Below are positions 1-8,082 of a DNA stretch of 29,582 bases, piece by piece (position 1 is the stretch's first letter; each line of letters starts with the position of its first letter). The DNA comes from an uncultured Jannaschia sp. Lineage in GTDB: Bacteria > Pseudomonadota > Alphaproteobacteria > Rhodobacterales > Rhodobacteraceae. Location of the stretch: the NCBI GenBank assembly GCA_937916365.1, contig CALFSY010000022.1:1-29582 (forward strand). Direction: 5' to 3'. The position numbers and the translations under genes were made by a program. Below the pieces are notes generated by a model, which was not told the DNA's origin, made no database searches, and was given only the letters and a program-made list of their open reading frames with translations.

Positions 1-921
1 CCAGACAACATAATCCACCAAAACCGGTGTTGGCACAGATGCGGTTAGCGTCGCAGAAACGCGCGCGGTTTGCCCAATGACAGGCGCGTTGGGGTGTAAA
101 TCGAAGGTCTCAACTGAAACGGGTGCATCGGGCCGATACCCTAACATTACCATGGCGCGAGGGTCGCCCTGCTTGATTAATGTGCGCAGTGCGTGGCGCG
201 TTATCCAGATCAGTTCTTTTTTGGTTTGCCGCCCTTCGGCGTGCCAAGCTGCCAACCGATCCATCACACGCCCCCCATCCCGTTTCGATAGATCGTTCAA
301 ATGATTGGCCACTGATCGCGTCACAAAACGCGCCGGATCGGCATGTAATATATCAAGAAGCGGCAGCGCAGCAAAGGGATCGGTGGTTAACCGTTTGGCC
401 CAGGGCAGGTTGGGGCGTGTGCCTTCGCTTACCAATCGGCGCACATGGTAATGGTCGTGGTGCGCCCATTGCGCCAACCGCGCCATAACGATGTCTGGCC
501 AGGTATTCAAAAACGGGCGAATATAAGATTCCATCGAAAACCGTTTCGTGGCGCATTCGATTAAATCAAGCGCGCGATCACGGTAAGCATCGGTCAACCC
601 ATGGCGCACGGCAAAAATGCCAGGGACGGCATGGATAAAGCGCCCAAAATCGTCATCTGTTTTTGTGGGGTCCAGTGGCGGCGGCATCGCAGATTCAAGT
701 TGATCGGCCATCGTGGGAAAATCAGAGGCCAGGTGCGGGGTCAAACAATCGGCGATCCAATCCAGCCGTTCCAATAATTGCCGCGCGGCCAAACCCGGCA
801 TCACCGCATCCAAAAACACCTGCGCGGGAAAGCCCGGGATACCGGCGGCATATTCACGCGCCAAATCACCCAACGTATCGGCGTTAAACAAATGATCTTT
901 CAATGAAAAAGAATCAGCCAT
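1..921 (-). CDS. alkC: DNA alkylation repair glycosylase, AlkC type (3' end beyond window)
   Basis: Predicted base-excision glycosylase that removes alkylated bases such as 3-methyladenine using a HEAT-like repeat fold rather than base flipping. Translating the minus strand from the ATG at 921 gives 307 open codons running off the left edge. The family's signature segments are visible: HVRRLVSEGTRPNLPW (residues about 159-174), RSVANHLNDLSK (about 202-213) and RHALRTLIKQGDP (about 242-254). From about residue 268 the sequence becomes beta-rich (VSVETFDLHP, then PVLVDYVV), matching the C-terminal Ig-like domain known in some AlkC proteins; roughly its second half is missing here. The start lies 5 bases after the stop of the upstream SDR gene with no clear Shine-Dalgarno, so the two are probably co-transcribed and translationally coupled. 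The family call rests on recognised motifs, not a search. Confidence 0.85.
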   Translation of the reverse strand, partial: MADSFSLKDHLFNADTLGDLAREYAAGIPGFPAQVFLDAVMPGLAARQLLERLDWIADCLTPHLASDFPTMADQLESAMPPPLDPTKTDDDFGRFIHAVPGIFAVRHGLTDAYRDRALDLIECATKRFSMESYIRPFLNTWPDIVMARLAQWAHHDHYHVRRLVSEGTRPNLPWAKRLTTDPFAALPLLDILHADPARFVTRSVANHLNDLSKRDGGRVMDRLAAWHAEGRQTKKELIWITRHALRTLIKQGDPRAMVMLGYRPDAPVSVETFDLHPNAPVIGQTARVSATLTASVPTPVLVDYVVW

Positions 922-926
922 CGCAA

Positions 927-1706
927 TCAAATTGTTGCATTAACCCCACCCCCGTCTAACAGGATATTTTGCCCCACGATGTAGCCTGCGTGTTGCGAAC
1001 ATAAAAACGCGCACGCCGCGCCGAATTCTTCGATTGTGCCATAACGGCCGGCCGGAATGGTCGCCCAACGTTGTGCGCGGGCCGCATCGGGGGTGATGTT
1101 TTGCGTTTGTGCCGCTGCATGTTCCAACGCCACGATGCGGTCGGTTTGATGCGCACCAGGCAACAGATTGTTAATTGTTACGCCAAACTTTGCCACCTGC
1201 CGCGCGGTGCCAGCCACATACCCCGTCAACCCCGTGCGCGCCGCATTAGAAAGACCCAACTGTGGGATCGGGGCCTTAACGGATTGTGAGGTAATGTTTA
1301 CCACACGCCCCCACCCTTTTTCGATCATTCCGGGCAACAGCGCGGTCATCAATGCAATAGGGGCAAGCATGTTGGCATCCAATGCGGCGATGAAATCCGC
1401 GCGGTCCCAATCAGACCACAAACCGGGCGGCGGCCCGCCCGCATTTGTCACCAAAATATCAACGTCATCGGCAACGTTCAGCACCGCTTTGCGGTCCTCT
1501 TCGACCGTGATGTCAGCAGTCACTATGTCGACCTTTACGCGATGGGCTGCGCGGATGGCGGCCGCCGTTGCCTCTAATTCCGTGGCCCCGCGCGCGTTCA
1601 GCACCAGGTTCACCCCGGCCTCGGCCAACGCCATGGCGCACCCTTTACCCAGCCCCTTTGACGATGCACACACCAATGCGCGGCGGCCTGCAATGCCTAA
1701 ATCCAT
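927..1706 (-). CDS. SDR-family oxidoreductase with non-canonical active site
   Basis: A 259-residue short-chain dehydrogenase/reductase-like protein, resembling beta-ketoacyl-ACP reductases. The start at 1706 (MDLGIAGRRALV) is preferred over one 13 codons upstream because SDRs normally begin a few residues before the first strand. The Rossmann loop reads CASSKGLGKG (about 13-22), so the first Gly of TGxxxGxG is replaced. NAGG (88-91) and the catalytic-type Ser in NITSQS (about 137-142) are present. The YxxxK catalytic pair is replaced by SNAAR (153-157), giving Ser for Tyr and Arg for Lys. A known 'BKR-like' SDR subgroup departs from the canonical motifs in this way, so it may be a real but atypical enzyme rather than a decayed one. 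The C-terminus (GQNILLDGGG) is typical of SDRs. It lies directly upstream of alkC; the substrate is unknown. Confidence 0.85.
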   Translation of the reverse strand: MDLGIAGRRALVCASSKGLGKGCAMALAEAGVNLVLNARGATELEATAAAIRAAHRVKVDIVTADITVEEDRKAVLNVADDVDILVTNAGGPPPGLWSDWDRADFIAALDANMLAPIALMTALLPGMIEKGWGRVVNITSQSVKAPIPQLGLSNAARTGLTGYVAGTARQVAKFGVTINNLLPGAHQTDRIVALEHAAAQTQNITPDAARAQRWATIPAGRYGTIEEFGAACAFLCSQHAGYIVGQNILLDGGGVNATI

Positions 1707-1794
1707 GTCATGTTCCCATTCGATGTCTTTTTGATGATACGGCATGAAAACATGATGGGCGTTACCATGGCGCTTTCATGTAAATCCTACGCCC

Positions 1795-2526
1795 CTATGA
1801 TCCCTGGCGCTGGATCTGCTGCATCGTGCGGCGCACCATGTTAATCCTTTGTGCATTGGGGGGATGTGTGCTTAAAAATCGATTGGAAGGTTCGGGAAGC
1901 CGTTGAAAAAATGCCGCACCGATTAATGGGTCATACCCCGCGCGATAGGCGATGATCGTGCCCAATGAATCCGCTTCTAACTCTGCCGATTGCGAAAATT
2001 GCCGCGCCGCAAGAGTGGATCCAATGCGCGCGGCCTGGTTTATCTGTTGTGATGAGCCACCCTGCCGCCGAACAATTTCGCCAAGAATAACCGCCCCCAC
2101 AGTCGCCTGTGTGCGCCGTTCGGCAAGATGGCGCGCGATGTGATGGCCGGCCTCGTGCCCCATGACAAAAGCCAGTTCATGGATATTGCGCGCCTCGGTG
2201 ATTAAACCAGCGGTAAAAACGATCACAGGTTGCCCGCGCCGATTGACTGTTTGGAATGCGTTGACGCCCGATTGCGGTCTATTATCAACCAAGATAATGA
2301 AATCACAATTCTGGCGTGGCGTTTCTTGGCGGCAAATCCGTTCGATCACCGGTTCCATACGTCCCACCATCTGATTGAAATTTCGAACAGCTGTGCCCGA
2401 ACTTACCCTTGGTGGCGTGCTTGTGGCGGCGGGGGCCGGTGTTTGGGGCGCGGTTGTTGGCGCCGGAACGGTGCAGGCGCCCAAAACCAGGGCCAAGGTC
2501 ATTATCAAAATTGGGGTGGCGCGCAT
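1795..2526 (-). CDS. M48-family zinc metalloprotease, predicted lipoprotein
   Basis: Predicted periplasmic, membrane-anchored metalloprotease of 243 residues, probably acting in envelope protein quality control like other small M48 proteases. With the start at 2526 the N-terminus is a lipoprotein signal with lipobox LGAC (lipidated Cys about residue 18), then a Pro/Thr/Ala-rich linker to about residue 42. The zinc motif HEAGH is at about 124-128, and the third-ligand motif AELEAD lies about 55 residues later. An alternative start four codons upstream (2538) cannot be excluded; the 2526 start is preceded by AGGA about 11 bases away. It lies divergent to the DCC-family gene at 2660. There are no TPR repeats, unlike the larger BepA subfamily. 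The substrate is unknown. Confidence 0.9.
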   Translation of the reverse strand: MRATPILIMTLALVLGACTVPAPTTAPQTPAPAATSTPPRVSSGTAVRNFNQMVGRMEPVIERICRQETPRQNCDFIILVDNRPQSGVNAFQTVNRRGQPVIVFTAGLITEARNIHELAFVMGHEAGHHIARHLAERRTQATVGAVILGEIVRRQGGSSQQINQAARIGSTLAARQFSQSAELEADSLGTIIAYRAGYDPLIGAAFFQRLPEPSNRFLSTHPPNAQRINMVRRTMQQIQRQGS

Positions 2527-2644
2527 GTCTAATCCCATCCTGCGTAATTTCGCCTCTTATCCTACTACGAAACTTTGGGTGTTGGTCTACCCCTAATTCG
2601 GGTTAGGGTGGCATCATTTTTGGTCTTGACCATAAGCGCGCGCA

Positions 2645-2663
2645 ACATAGGTCTAATCTATGT
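2645..2663. promoter_or_regulatory. Short inverted repeat across the DCC gene start codon
   Basis: ACATAG (2645-2650) and CTATGT (2658-2663) form a perfect 6-bp inverted repeat with a 7-base spacer. The right arm contains the ATG of the gene at 2660. A TTGACC sequence at 2626-2631 could serve as a -35 element, which would leave a very short leader. The repeat could be a small operator or an initiation-masking hairpin, but a chance match is possible in AT-rich intergenic DNA. Confidence 0.25.
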
Positions 2664-3037
2664 CTATAATACGCATTTTATATAATCACCGCTGCGCCCT
2701 ATGCCGTGCCGAAATATCACACTACCAGGCACGGGCCACAGCAGCCAATGCGCCGATTGTTTTTGAAGATCTGCATCAAACCGACCTTGGTGTGTGGAAC
2801 TTAACCCCGGATCAGGCCAAACGCCGAATCCACGTGGCCTTTCCCGATGGACGCATCGAAAGCGGTATCGCGGCCTTTATCGCCATTTGGCGATCGCTGC
2901 CGGGGTTGGCATGGATCGCCTGGATCGTGGAACGCCCCGGTATCCATGCCTTGGCCGATTTCGGATATAATAATGTGATCGCACCGTGGATTTACCGCAG
3001 ACAGGTGCGGCGTGATGCACACAACACCGCCGGATGA
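2660..3037 (+). CDS. DCC-family (DUF393) thiol-disulfide oxidoreductase-like protein
   Basis: A 125-residue protein of the DCC/DUF393 family, a thioredoxin-like group named for its N-terminal motif. Here the motif reads YNHRCALCRAEI, with a CxxC pair at residues 12 and 15; the usual Asp is replaced by Asn-His. The middle segment (FPDGRIESGIAAFIAIWR) matches the conserved 'G..A...I' helix of the family. Length is typical. The stop (3035-3037) is separated by one base from the ATG of the next small gene, so the two are probably co-translated. Physiological substrates of the family are not well known, and redox activity is inferred from the CxxC motif only. Confidence 0.85.
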   Translation: MSIIRILYNHRCALCRAEISHYQARATAANAPIVFEDLHQTDLGVWNLTPDQAKRRIHVAFPDGRIESGIAAFIAIWRSLPGLAWIAWIVERPGIHALADFGYNNVIAPWIYRRQVRRDAHNTAG

Positions 3038-3038
3038 T

Positions 3039-3293
3039 ATGTTCACAATCGAACACGACTTTGATGCCACAATCGTAACTTTGGTGGATGACGGGGGTGG
3101 GGCGGTCAGCGCCACCTTGCAAGAAGACGTTAAAATTGCATCGTTTGATGATCGCATCGTGGTCGAACAATTTGACCCAACCACCAACACAGCCCAAAAA
3201 ATCACCTTATCAATATCACAGATTAGGGATTTGGCCGTCGCGCTTAATCTGCCAGAGGGGGTATATCGGCTGGACCATCCAAATGACGCGTAA
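3039..3293 (+). CDS. Small hypothetical protein
   Basis: I do not recognise a named domain. The 84-residue acidic protein begins MFTIEHDFDATIVTLVDDGG and ends LNLPEGVYRLDHPNDA, with a predicted alternation of beta strands (about 1-50) and a helix near SISQIRDLAVALNL. The ATG at 3039 follows the stop of the DCC gene by one base (TGATATG), which supports this start over an in-frame ATG at 3012 inside the upstream gene. No signal peptide or membrane span is visible. Coupling suggests expression with the DCC protein. I believe similar short proteins occur in related Rhodobacteraceae, but this was not checked. Confidence 0.7.
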   Translation: MFTIEHDFDATIVTLVDDGGGAVSATLQEDVKIASFDDRIVVEQFDPTTNTAQKITLSISQIRDLAVALNLPEGVYRLDHPNDA

Positions 3294-3343
3294 TTGCCCC
3301 CCCATGATCTGTTGGAATGTGACCTTTGGCACACCTTACCTGA

Positions 3344-3373
3344 TTGACTGTATCGCCCGAACGCGCCTATGTA
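3344..3373 (+). promoter_or_regulatory. Possible promoter for the CoA-transferase operon
   Basis: TTGACT (3344-3349) and TATGTA (3368-3373), separated by 18 bases, resemble sigma-70 -35 and -10 elements. They lie 47 bases upstream of the scoA start in the only non-coding gap before the operon. A clear ribosome site (GGGGAAGGAA) follows about 10 bases before the ATG at 3420. Confidence 0.35.
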
Positions 3374-3419
3374 AAACGTATATGCGCAAGGCACGCAAAA
3401 GGGGAAGGAATCGTAACAG

Positions 3420-4124
3420 ATGAATAAAATCTACGATTCGGCGGACGCGGCCCTCGACGGCCTTTTAAGCGACGGTATGTTTATCGCGGCCGGTGGGTTT
3501 GGATTGTGCGGGATACCGGAACTTTTGATCGATGGTATTGTGAAAAGCGGGGTTAAGAATTTAACCGTCGCCTCCAACAACGCGGGCGTTGATGATTTTG
3601 GTTTGGGTAAACTGTTGGCCACCCGGCAGATTAAAAAAATGCTGTCGTCCTATGTCGGGGAAAATGCCGAATTCATGCGCCAATACTTGGCCGGGGAATT
3701 AGAGTTAGAATTCAACCCGCAAGGCACACTGGCCGAACGAATGCGCGCGGGCGGCGCGGGCATTCCGGGATTTTACACCAAAACCGGTGTGGGCACCATG
3801 ATCGCCGACGGCAAAGATCACAAAGACTTCGACGGCGAAACCTATATCATGGAACGCGGGATTTTTGCCGACCTTTCCATCGTCAAAGCGTGGAAAGCAG
3901 ATGAAACGGGCAACGCAATTTTCCGCAAAACTGCGCGCAACTTTAACCCACCCGCCGCAACGTGCGGCAAGGTATGTATCTTAGAGGTCGAAGAAATCGT
4001 GCCTATTGGTATGCTCGACCCCGATCATATTCATCTACCTTCCATCTATGTGCATCGCCTGATCCAAGGGGAACACGAAAAACGCATCGAACAACGCACC
4101 ACACGCCCAAGGGAGGACATATAA
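3420..4124 (+). CDS. scoA: 3-oxoacid CoA-transferase subunit A
   Basis: Alpha subunit of a class I CoA-transferase, moving CoA between succinyl-CoA and a 3-oxoacid such as acetoacetate. The 234-residue length is typical. Visible family features are the glycine-rich CoA-binding segment AAGGFGLCGIPELL (about 22-35), the NNAGVDDFGLGKLL region, the AGGAGIPGFYTKTGVGT stretch and the C-terminal VPIGMLDPDHIHLPSIYV. The pattern fits SCOT-type enzymes best; the related 3-oxoadipate (pcaI) or acetate-CoA (atoD) transferases are alternatives that sequence style alone cannot exclude. Its TAA stop overlaps the ATG of the next gene by one base (TAATG). The beta subunit follows after the intervening YCII-like gene. 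No beta-ketoadipate pathway gene is in the window. Confidence 0.93.
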   Translation: MNKIYDSADAALDGLLSDGMFIAAGGFGLCGIPELLIDGIVKSGVKNLTVASNNAGVDDFGLGKLLATRQIKKMLSSYVGENAEFMRQYLAGELELEFNPQGTLAERMRAGGAGIPGFYTKTGVGTMIADGKDHKDFDGETYIMERGIFADLSIVKAWKADETGNAIFRKTARNFNPPAATCGKVCILEVEEIVPIGMLDPDHIHLPSIYVHRLIQGEHEKRIEQRTTRPREDI

Positions 4125-4438
4125 TGCCTAAATTTATACTTGCCTATCATGGGGGTGGTCGCCCCGATACGCACGAGGCACGGCAGGCCGCGATGGCCGC
4201 TTGGGGGGCTTGGATGGAAAAATACAAGGCTGAAATCGTCGATCCCGGCGCACCGGTGGGCCAATCCCAAACAGTTTCATCCGATGGTGTCGCCGATCAT
4301 GGCGGTGCAAATCCGTTGTCGGGATATACGATTTTGAATTGTGCCGATATGCAAACAGCGATTTCCATCGCGCAAGATTGCCCCATCGTGGATCATAATG
4401 GCGGCTCGGTCGAGGTGGCCCCGATTTTGGAGATGTGA
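4124..4438 (+). CDS. YCII-related (DGPF-type) domain protein
   Basis: A 104-residue protein of the YCII-related family, a dimeric alpha+beta barrel fold like ferredoxin. Recognised elements are MPKFILAYHGGG at the N-terminus, AAMAAWGAWMEKYKAEIVDPGAP (about residues 21-43), the GYTIL strand, a helix with AISIAQDCPIV, and the typical ending GGSVEVAPILEM. The start overlaps the scoA stop by one base and follows GGGAGGA, a strong ribosome site. The TGA stop lies two bases before the ATG of scoB. Position between two obligate CoA-transferase subunits indicates co-expression. The family has no general function; members have been discussed as possible enzymes or regulators, and its role here is unknown. 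Confidence 0.88.
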   Translation: MPKFILAYHGGGRPDTHEARQAAMAAWGAWMEKYKAEIVDPGAPVGQSQTVSSDGVADHGGANPLSGYTILNCADMQTAISIAQDCPIVDHNGGSVEVAPILEM

Positions 4439-4440
4439 CA

Positions 4441-5064
4441 ATGCCCTGGGATCGTAACCACATGGCCGCACGCGCGGCACAGGAATTATCCGATGGCATG
4501 TATGTCAACCTTGGCATTGGGATTCCAACACTGGTGGCCAATTATGTGGGCGATATGGACATCACATTACAATCGGAAAACGGCATGTTGGGCATGGGCC
4601 CCTTTCCCCATGAAGGGGAGGAAGACCCCGACCTTATCAACGCGGGCAAACAAACGATTACCGAACTTGACCGCACATCGTATTTCGATAGCGCCACCAG
4701 CTTTGCCATGATCCGTGGGGGAAAAATTGCATTGTCCATTTTGGGCGCGATGGAGGTTGCCGAAAATGGTGATCTTGCAAATTGGATGATCCCCGGCAAA
4801 TTGGTCAAGGGCATGGGTGGCGCCATGGATTTGGTGGCCGGCGTGGGCCGCGTGGTCGTGGTCATGGATCACACCAATAAATACGGCGATTCCAAAGTTT
4901 TGAAGGAATGCACGTTACCGTTGACGGGCAAGGGCGTGGTGGATCGGATTATCACAAATTTGGGCGTTATGGATGTTGTGCAAGGTGGTTTGCGCATCGT
5001 CGAACTGGCCGACGGCGTGACCGAGATCGACCTGCGCGCCGCAACCGAGGCCATGATTGTTTAG
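4441..5064 (+). CDS. scoB: 3-oxoacid CoA-transferase subunit B
   Basis: Beta subunit of the class I CoA-transferase, 207 residues, typical length. It carries the catalytic glutamate in the SENGMLGMGP motif (about residues 43-52), where the Glu forms the acyl-CoA intermediate in this family. NLGIGIPTLVANY (about 23-35) and MDLVAGVGRVVVVMDHTNK (about 129-147) are further family segments. The ATG at 4441 is two bases after the YCII stop; an in-frame GTG at 4435 is possible but would overlap that stop. Co-transcription with scoA and the YCII gene is near certain. A hairpin-forming sequence follows the gene. Confidence 0.93.
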   Translation: MPWDRNHMAARAAQELSDGMYVNLGIGIPTLVANYVGDMDITLQSENGMLGMGPFPHEGEEDPDLINAGKQTITELDRTSYFDSATSFAMIRGGKIALSILGAMEVAENGDLANWMIPGKLVKGMGGAMDLVAGVGRVVVVMDHTNKYGDSKVLKECTLPLTGKGVVDRIITNLGVMDVVQGGLRIVELADGVTEIDLRAATEAMIV

Positions 5065-5071
5065 CGTCATA

Positions 5072-5100
5072 AGGGGCGTTTTCGCGGAAACATGGCCCCT
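5072..5100 (+). terminator. Hairpin after scoB
   Basis: AGGGGC (5072-5077) pairs with GCCCCT (5095-5100), and inner GTTTTC/GAAAC can extend the stem with one bulge. It starts 7 bases after the scoB stop, where a transcript end is expected. No clear T tract follows, so it may be a weak or Rho-assisted terminator or a 3'-stabilising hairpin. Confidence 0.5.
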
Positions 5101-5302
5101 ACACGTTTCAGGCACGATTGGTCGGCCATACTATTTGTTATGCAGCGTGTAATGACCGCTTTTTGTCCTTTTAATTCCGACAAAAACCCAGGCACTGCCT
5201 TAATCGCGCCCCTATTAGATGACAAAACAATTTCACCATTCGGGGGGTAATCCGAAATGGAAACTCAGTGGGGCATGGCCCTTTTTCACACTAAAGGCTG
5301 CG

Positions 5303-5512
5303 ATGATAATCCCATTCAAAAGCGAATCGAACGATAAAATCGCCATGCTGTCCATTGATTGGATCGTTCTAACCATGGCGGCGTTCGGCCTTTCGGTGGC
5401 TGTTTTGACCATATGTTTCGACACCATTGATGACATCGAACATGCTGTAACCCTGCAAATCAGCGATAGAGGAACGGGGTCGGGGTATTTTTTGGCAGGC
5501 CCGGCCAACTAA
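5303..5512 (+). CDS. Small single-span membrane protein, hypothetical
   Basis: A short protein with one hydrophobic segment, in MLSIDWIVLTMAAFGLSVAV. Two starts are plausible: 5303 (69 residues, preceded by AAGG five bases upstream) and 5345 (55 residues, beginning exactly at the membrane segment). Short Rhodobacteraceae proteins starting with a 'LDWVVLTA'-like helix are familiar to me, and this looks like one of them. After the helix comes a short soluble tail rich in Asp, Thr and Gly. No function is known. It stands alone between the CoA-transferase operon and the helicase. The 5065-5302 stretch upstream holds the scoB hairpin and otherwise nothing I can identify. Confidence 0.6.
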   Translation: MIIPFKSESNDKIAMLSIDWIVLTMAAFGLSVAVLTICFDTIDDIEHAVTLQISDRGTGSGYFLAGPAN

Positions 5513-5588
5513 ACAAACCCGTCACTTCATGGGGGTGGCGCCGGTCTTGGATGCTGGTCGCACGGCCAAACATTTCTATATTAGGCGT

Positions 5589-8024
5589 ATGATTGCCCAT
5601 TACCCCGATGTTACCCCGGCCCTGCCCCCCATGATTGCTGGTTGGTTCGCGATGCGGGGATGGGCCCTGCACCCCCATCAGCGCCAGATGCTGGACCAAG
5701 CGGCCACGCCTTGCCAGATTTTGATCGCACCCACAGGCGGCGGCAAAACCATGGCGGGTTTTTTGCCCAGTTTGAAAGAATTGGCCGAAAGTCCATGGGC
5801 CGGGCTGCATACAGTTTATGTATCCCCACTTAAGGCGCTGGCCGCCGATATTAAACGTAACCTCACCGGCCCAATCACTGACATGGGCCTGCCGATCCGT
5901 GTTGAGGATCGCACGGGCGATACCCCGGCCCACGTGAAAAAACGCCAACGCGCCGATCCGCCGCATATTTTGCTCACGACCCCCGAAAGTCTGGCATTAT
6001 TGATTTCCCATCCGGATGCCCGCCATACATTCGCCGGTCTGCGGCGGGTTATTATCGACGAAATCCATGCCTTGGCCGAATCGAAACGCGGCGATCAGGT
6101 TATGTTGACCCTGTCGCGGTTACAATCGTTGGTCCCGGGGTTACGCCGCGTGGGGCTATCCGCCACAGTTGAAAATCCTGCGGCCATCGCCCGTCTTTTG
6201 GCGCGCTATCCCGATCCGTGCGCCATTCTTGTGGCTGATCCAGGCCCCGCCCCGGATATTCAGATGCTGCACACCAAGGCATCACCCCCATGGTCCGGCG
6301 GCGGCGGAAAACACGCGATCCCAGAGGTGCTGGATCACATCAAAGCCCACAAAACCACGCTTATCTTTCATAATACGCGCGCGCAAGCAGAACTGTTTTT
6401 TCACAACCTTTGGTTGGCCAATGATGACGGCCTGGCCATTGGTGTTCACCATGGGGCCTTAGCCCGGGAACAACGGCAAAATGTAGAACACGCCATGGCC
6501 AATGGCGCCTTACAGGCCGTGGTATGCACCGGAACCTTGGATTTAGGTATTGATTGGGGGGATGTTGATTTGGTCATCCAAATCGGTGCACCCAAAAACG
6601 TCAAACGCCTGGTGCAACGGATTGGGCGTGCCAATCATCGCTACAACGCCCCGTCAAAAGCGTTGATCGTGCCCGCCAATCAGTTTGAGATTTTGGAATG
6701 CCACGCCGCGTTAGCAGCCGTGCGCGATCACACACTGGACGGTGACATCGACCATGACGGCCCACTGGATGTGTTGTGCCAACATATTTTGATATGTGCC
6801 GCCGCCGGCCCATTCCACGCGGATGCACTGTATGAGGAAATTCGCACAACGGGGGCCTATGCCGACCTACCGCGCGACACCTTTGATCGGTGTTTGGAAT
6901 TTTGCGCCACCGGGGGCTATGCGCTCAGGGCCTATGACCAATGGCAGCGTTTGGTCAAACGACACGATGGCGCATGGCATCTGCGCGACCCCCGCGCCGC
7001 AGCGCGCATTCGGATGAATATCGGCACCATTGTCGATGCCGATAAAATGCAGGTGCGATACCAAAAAACCCGCGGTGGCGCACCCCTGGGCGCGATTGAG
7101 GAACATTTTGCCGCCATGTTGAACAAAGGCGATACATTCCTGATTGGGGGAAAAATCGTGCGCTACGAAGGTTTGCGCGACATGGTGGTCGAAGTATCGC
7201 GCACCACACACCAAACCCCTAAAATCGCGGCGTTTATGGGCACAAAATTTTCAACCTCAACACAGCTTTCAAATCGCATATTGGCCATGTTTCAAAATGA
7301 TGATTGGCCCGATTTACCCGAACATACCCGCGCCTGGCTGCGCCATCAACGGGCGGTCAGCCACCTGCCCGAACGTGAACGATTACTGGTGGAAACATTT
7401 CCCCATGATGGACGCGAACATATGGTCGCTTATGGCTTTGCGGGCCGAAATGCACAACAAACCTTGGGGTTGTTAATCACAAAACGCATGGAAGACATCG
7501 GTTTGCACCCCATGGGATTTGTGGCGACCGATTACGCAACGTTGATTTGGGGACTAACCCCTGTGGATGATCCTGCGCCTTTATTTGCCCGCGAAAACGT
7601 GATGGATGCGATGGAAACTTGGCTGGCTGATAATGCCGTGATGAAACGCACGTTTAAGGTGGTGGCTTTGATTGCGGGATTAATTGACCGCACTGTGCCG
7701 GGTGGCAAACGCAAAACCGGCCGCCAAACGGCATTTGCCACCGATATTATCTATGACACATTGCGCAAATACGACCCCAATCACATCATGCTAGACATCA
7801 CACGCCATGAGGCGATGCGCGGCCTGGTCGATTTTGGCCGGATCGAAGAGATGCTGGCCCGCATCAATGGCCGCATTCATCATGCGCGCCTGCCCCGGAT
7901 CAGCCCGTTAGCCGCCCCTTTGTTTTTGGAACCTGGCCGTATCCCCATTGCGGGCCGTGCCGATCAAAAGTTGTTGGCGGAAATGGCGCATCAACTTCTG
8001 CAAACTGCGGGTTTTTCGATATGA
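5589..8024 (+). CDS. Ligase-associated DEXH-box DNA helicase (Lhr-like)
   Basis: Superfamily 2 helicase of 811 residues, related to Lhr and matching the class associated with an ATP-dependent DNA ligase in bacterial repair operons. Motifs in order: HPHQRQML Q-motif-like segment (28-35), Walker A PTGGGKT (about 48-54), TTPESLALL (motif Ia/Ib region), DEIHALAESKRGDQ (DEIH about 157-160), SATVENP (motif III), and QRIGRANH (motif VI). A helicase-associated C-terminal domain ends near RISPLAAPLFLE. The start at 5589 follows TTAGGCGT and matches the expected N-terminal length; an ATG at 5529 would add 20 unconserved residues. PdeM follows immediately, as in known repair operons, but neither the ligase nor the ligase-associated exonuclease is in this window. 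Confidence 0.93.
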   Translation: MIAHYPDVTPALPPMIAGWFAMRGWALHPHQRQMLDQAATPCQILIAPTGGGKTMAGFLPSLKELAESPWAGLHTVYVSPLKALAADIKRNLTGPITDMGLPIRVEDRTGDTPAHVKKRQRADPPHILLTTPESLALLISHPDARHTFAGLRRVIIDEIHALAESKRGDQVMLTLSRLQSLVPGLRRVGLSATVENPAAIARLLARYPDPCAILVADPGPAPDIQMLHTKASPPWSGGGGKHAIPEVLDHIKAHKTTLIFHNTRAQAELFFHNLWLANDDGLAIGVHHGALAREQRQNVEHAMANGALQAVVCTGTLDLGIDWGDVDLVIQIGAPKNVKRLVQRIGRANHRYNAPSKALIVPANQFEILECHAALAAVRDHTLDGDIDHDGPLDVLCQHILICAAAGPFHADALYEEIRTTGAYADLPRDTFDRCLEFCATGGYALRAYDQWQRLVKRHDGAWHLRDPRAAARIRMNIGTIVDADKMQVRYQKTRGGAPLGAIEEHFAAMLNKGDTFLIGGKIVRYEGLRDMVVEVSRTTHQTPKIAAFMGTKFSTSTQLSNRILAMFQNDDWPDLPEHTRAWLRHQRAVSHLPERERLLVETFPHDGREHMVAYGFAGRNAQQTLGLLITKRMEDIGLHPMGFVATDYATLIWGLTPVDDPAPLFARENVMDAMETWLADNAVMKRTFKVVALIAGLIDRTVPGGKRKTGRQTAFATDIIYDTLRKYDPNHIMLDITRHEAMRGLVDFGRIEEMLARINGRIHHARLPRISPLAAPLFLEPGRIPIAGRADQKLLAEMAHQLLQTAGFSI

Positions 8025-8082
8025 TTTTTGTTGGGGTTGTGATGCACAATCACCGCGCCTATGCGGCATGGCGGTGTGTGAG

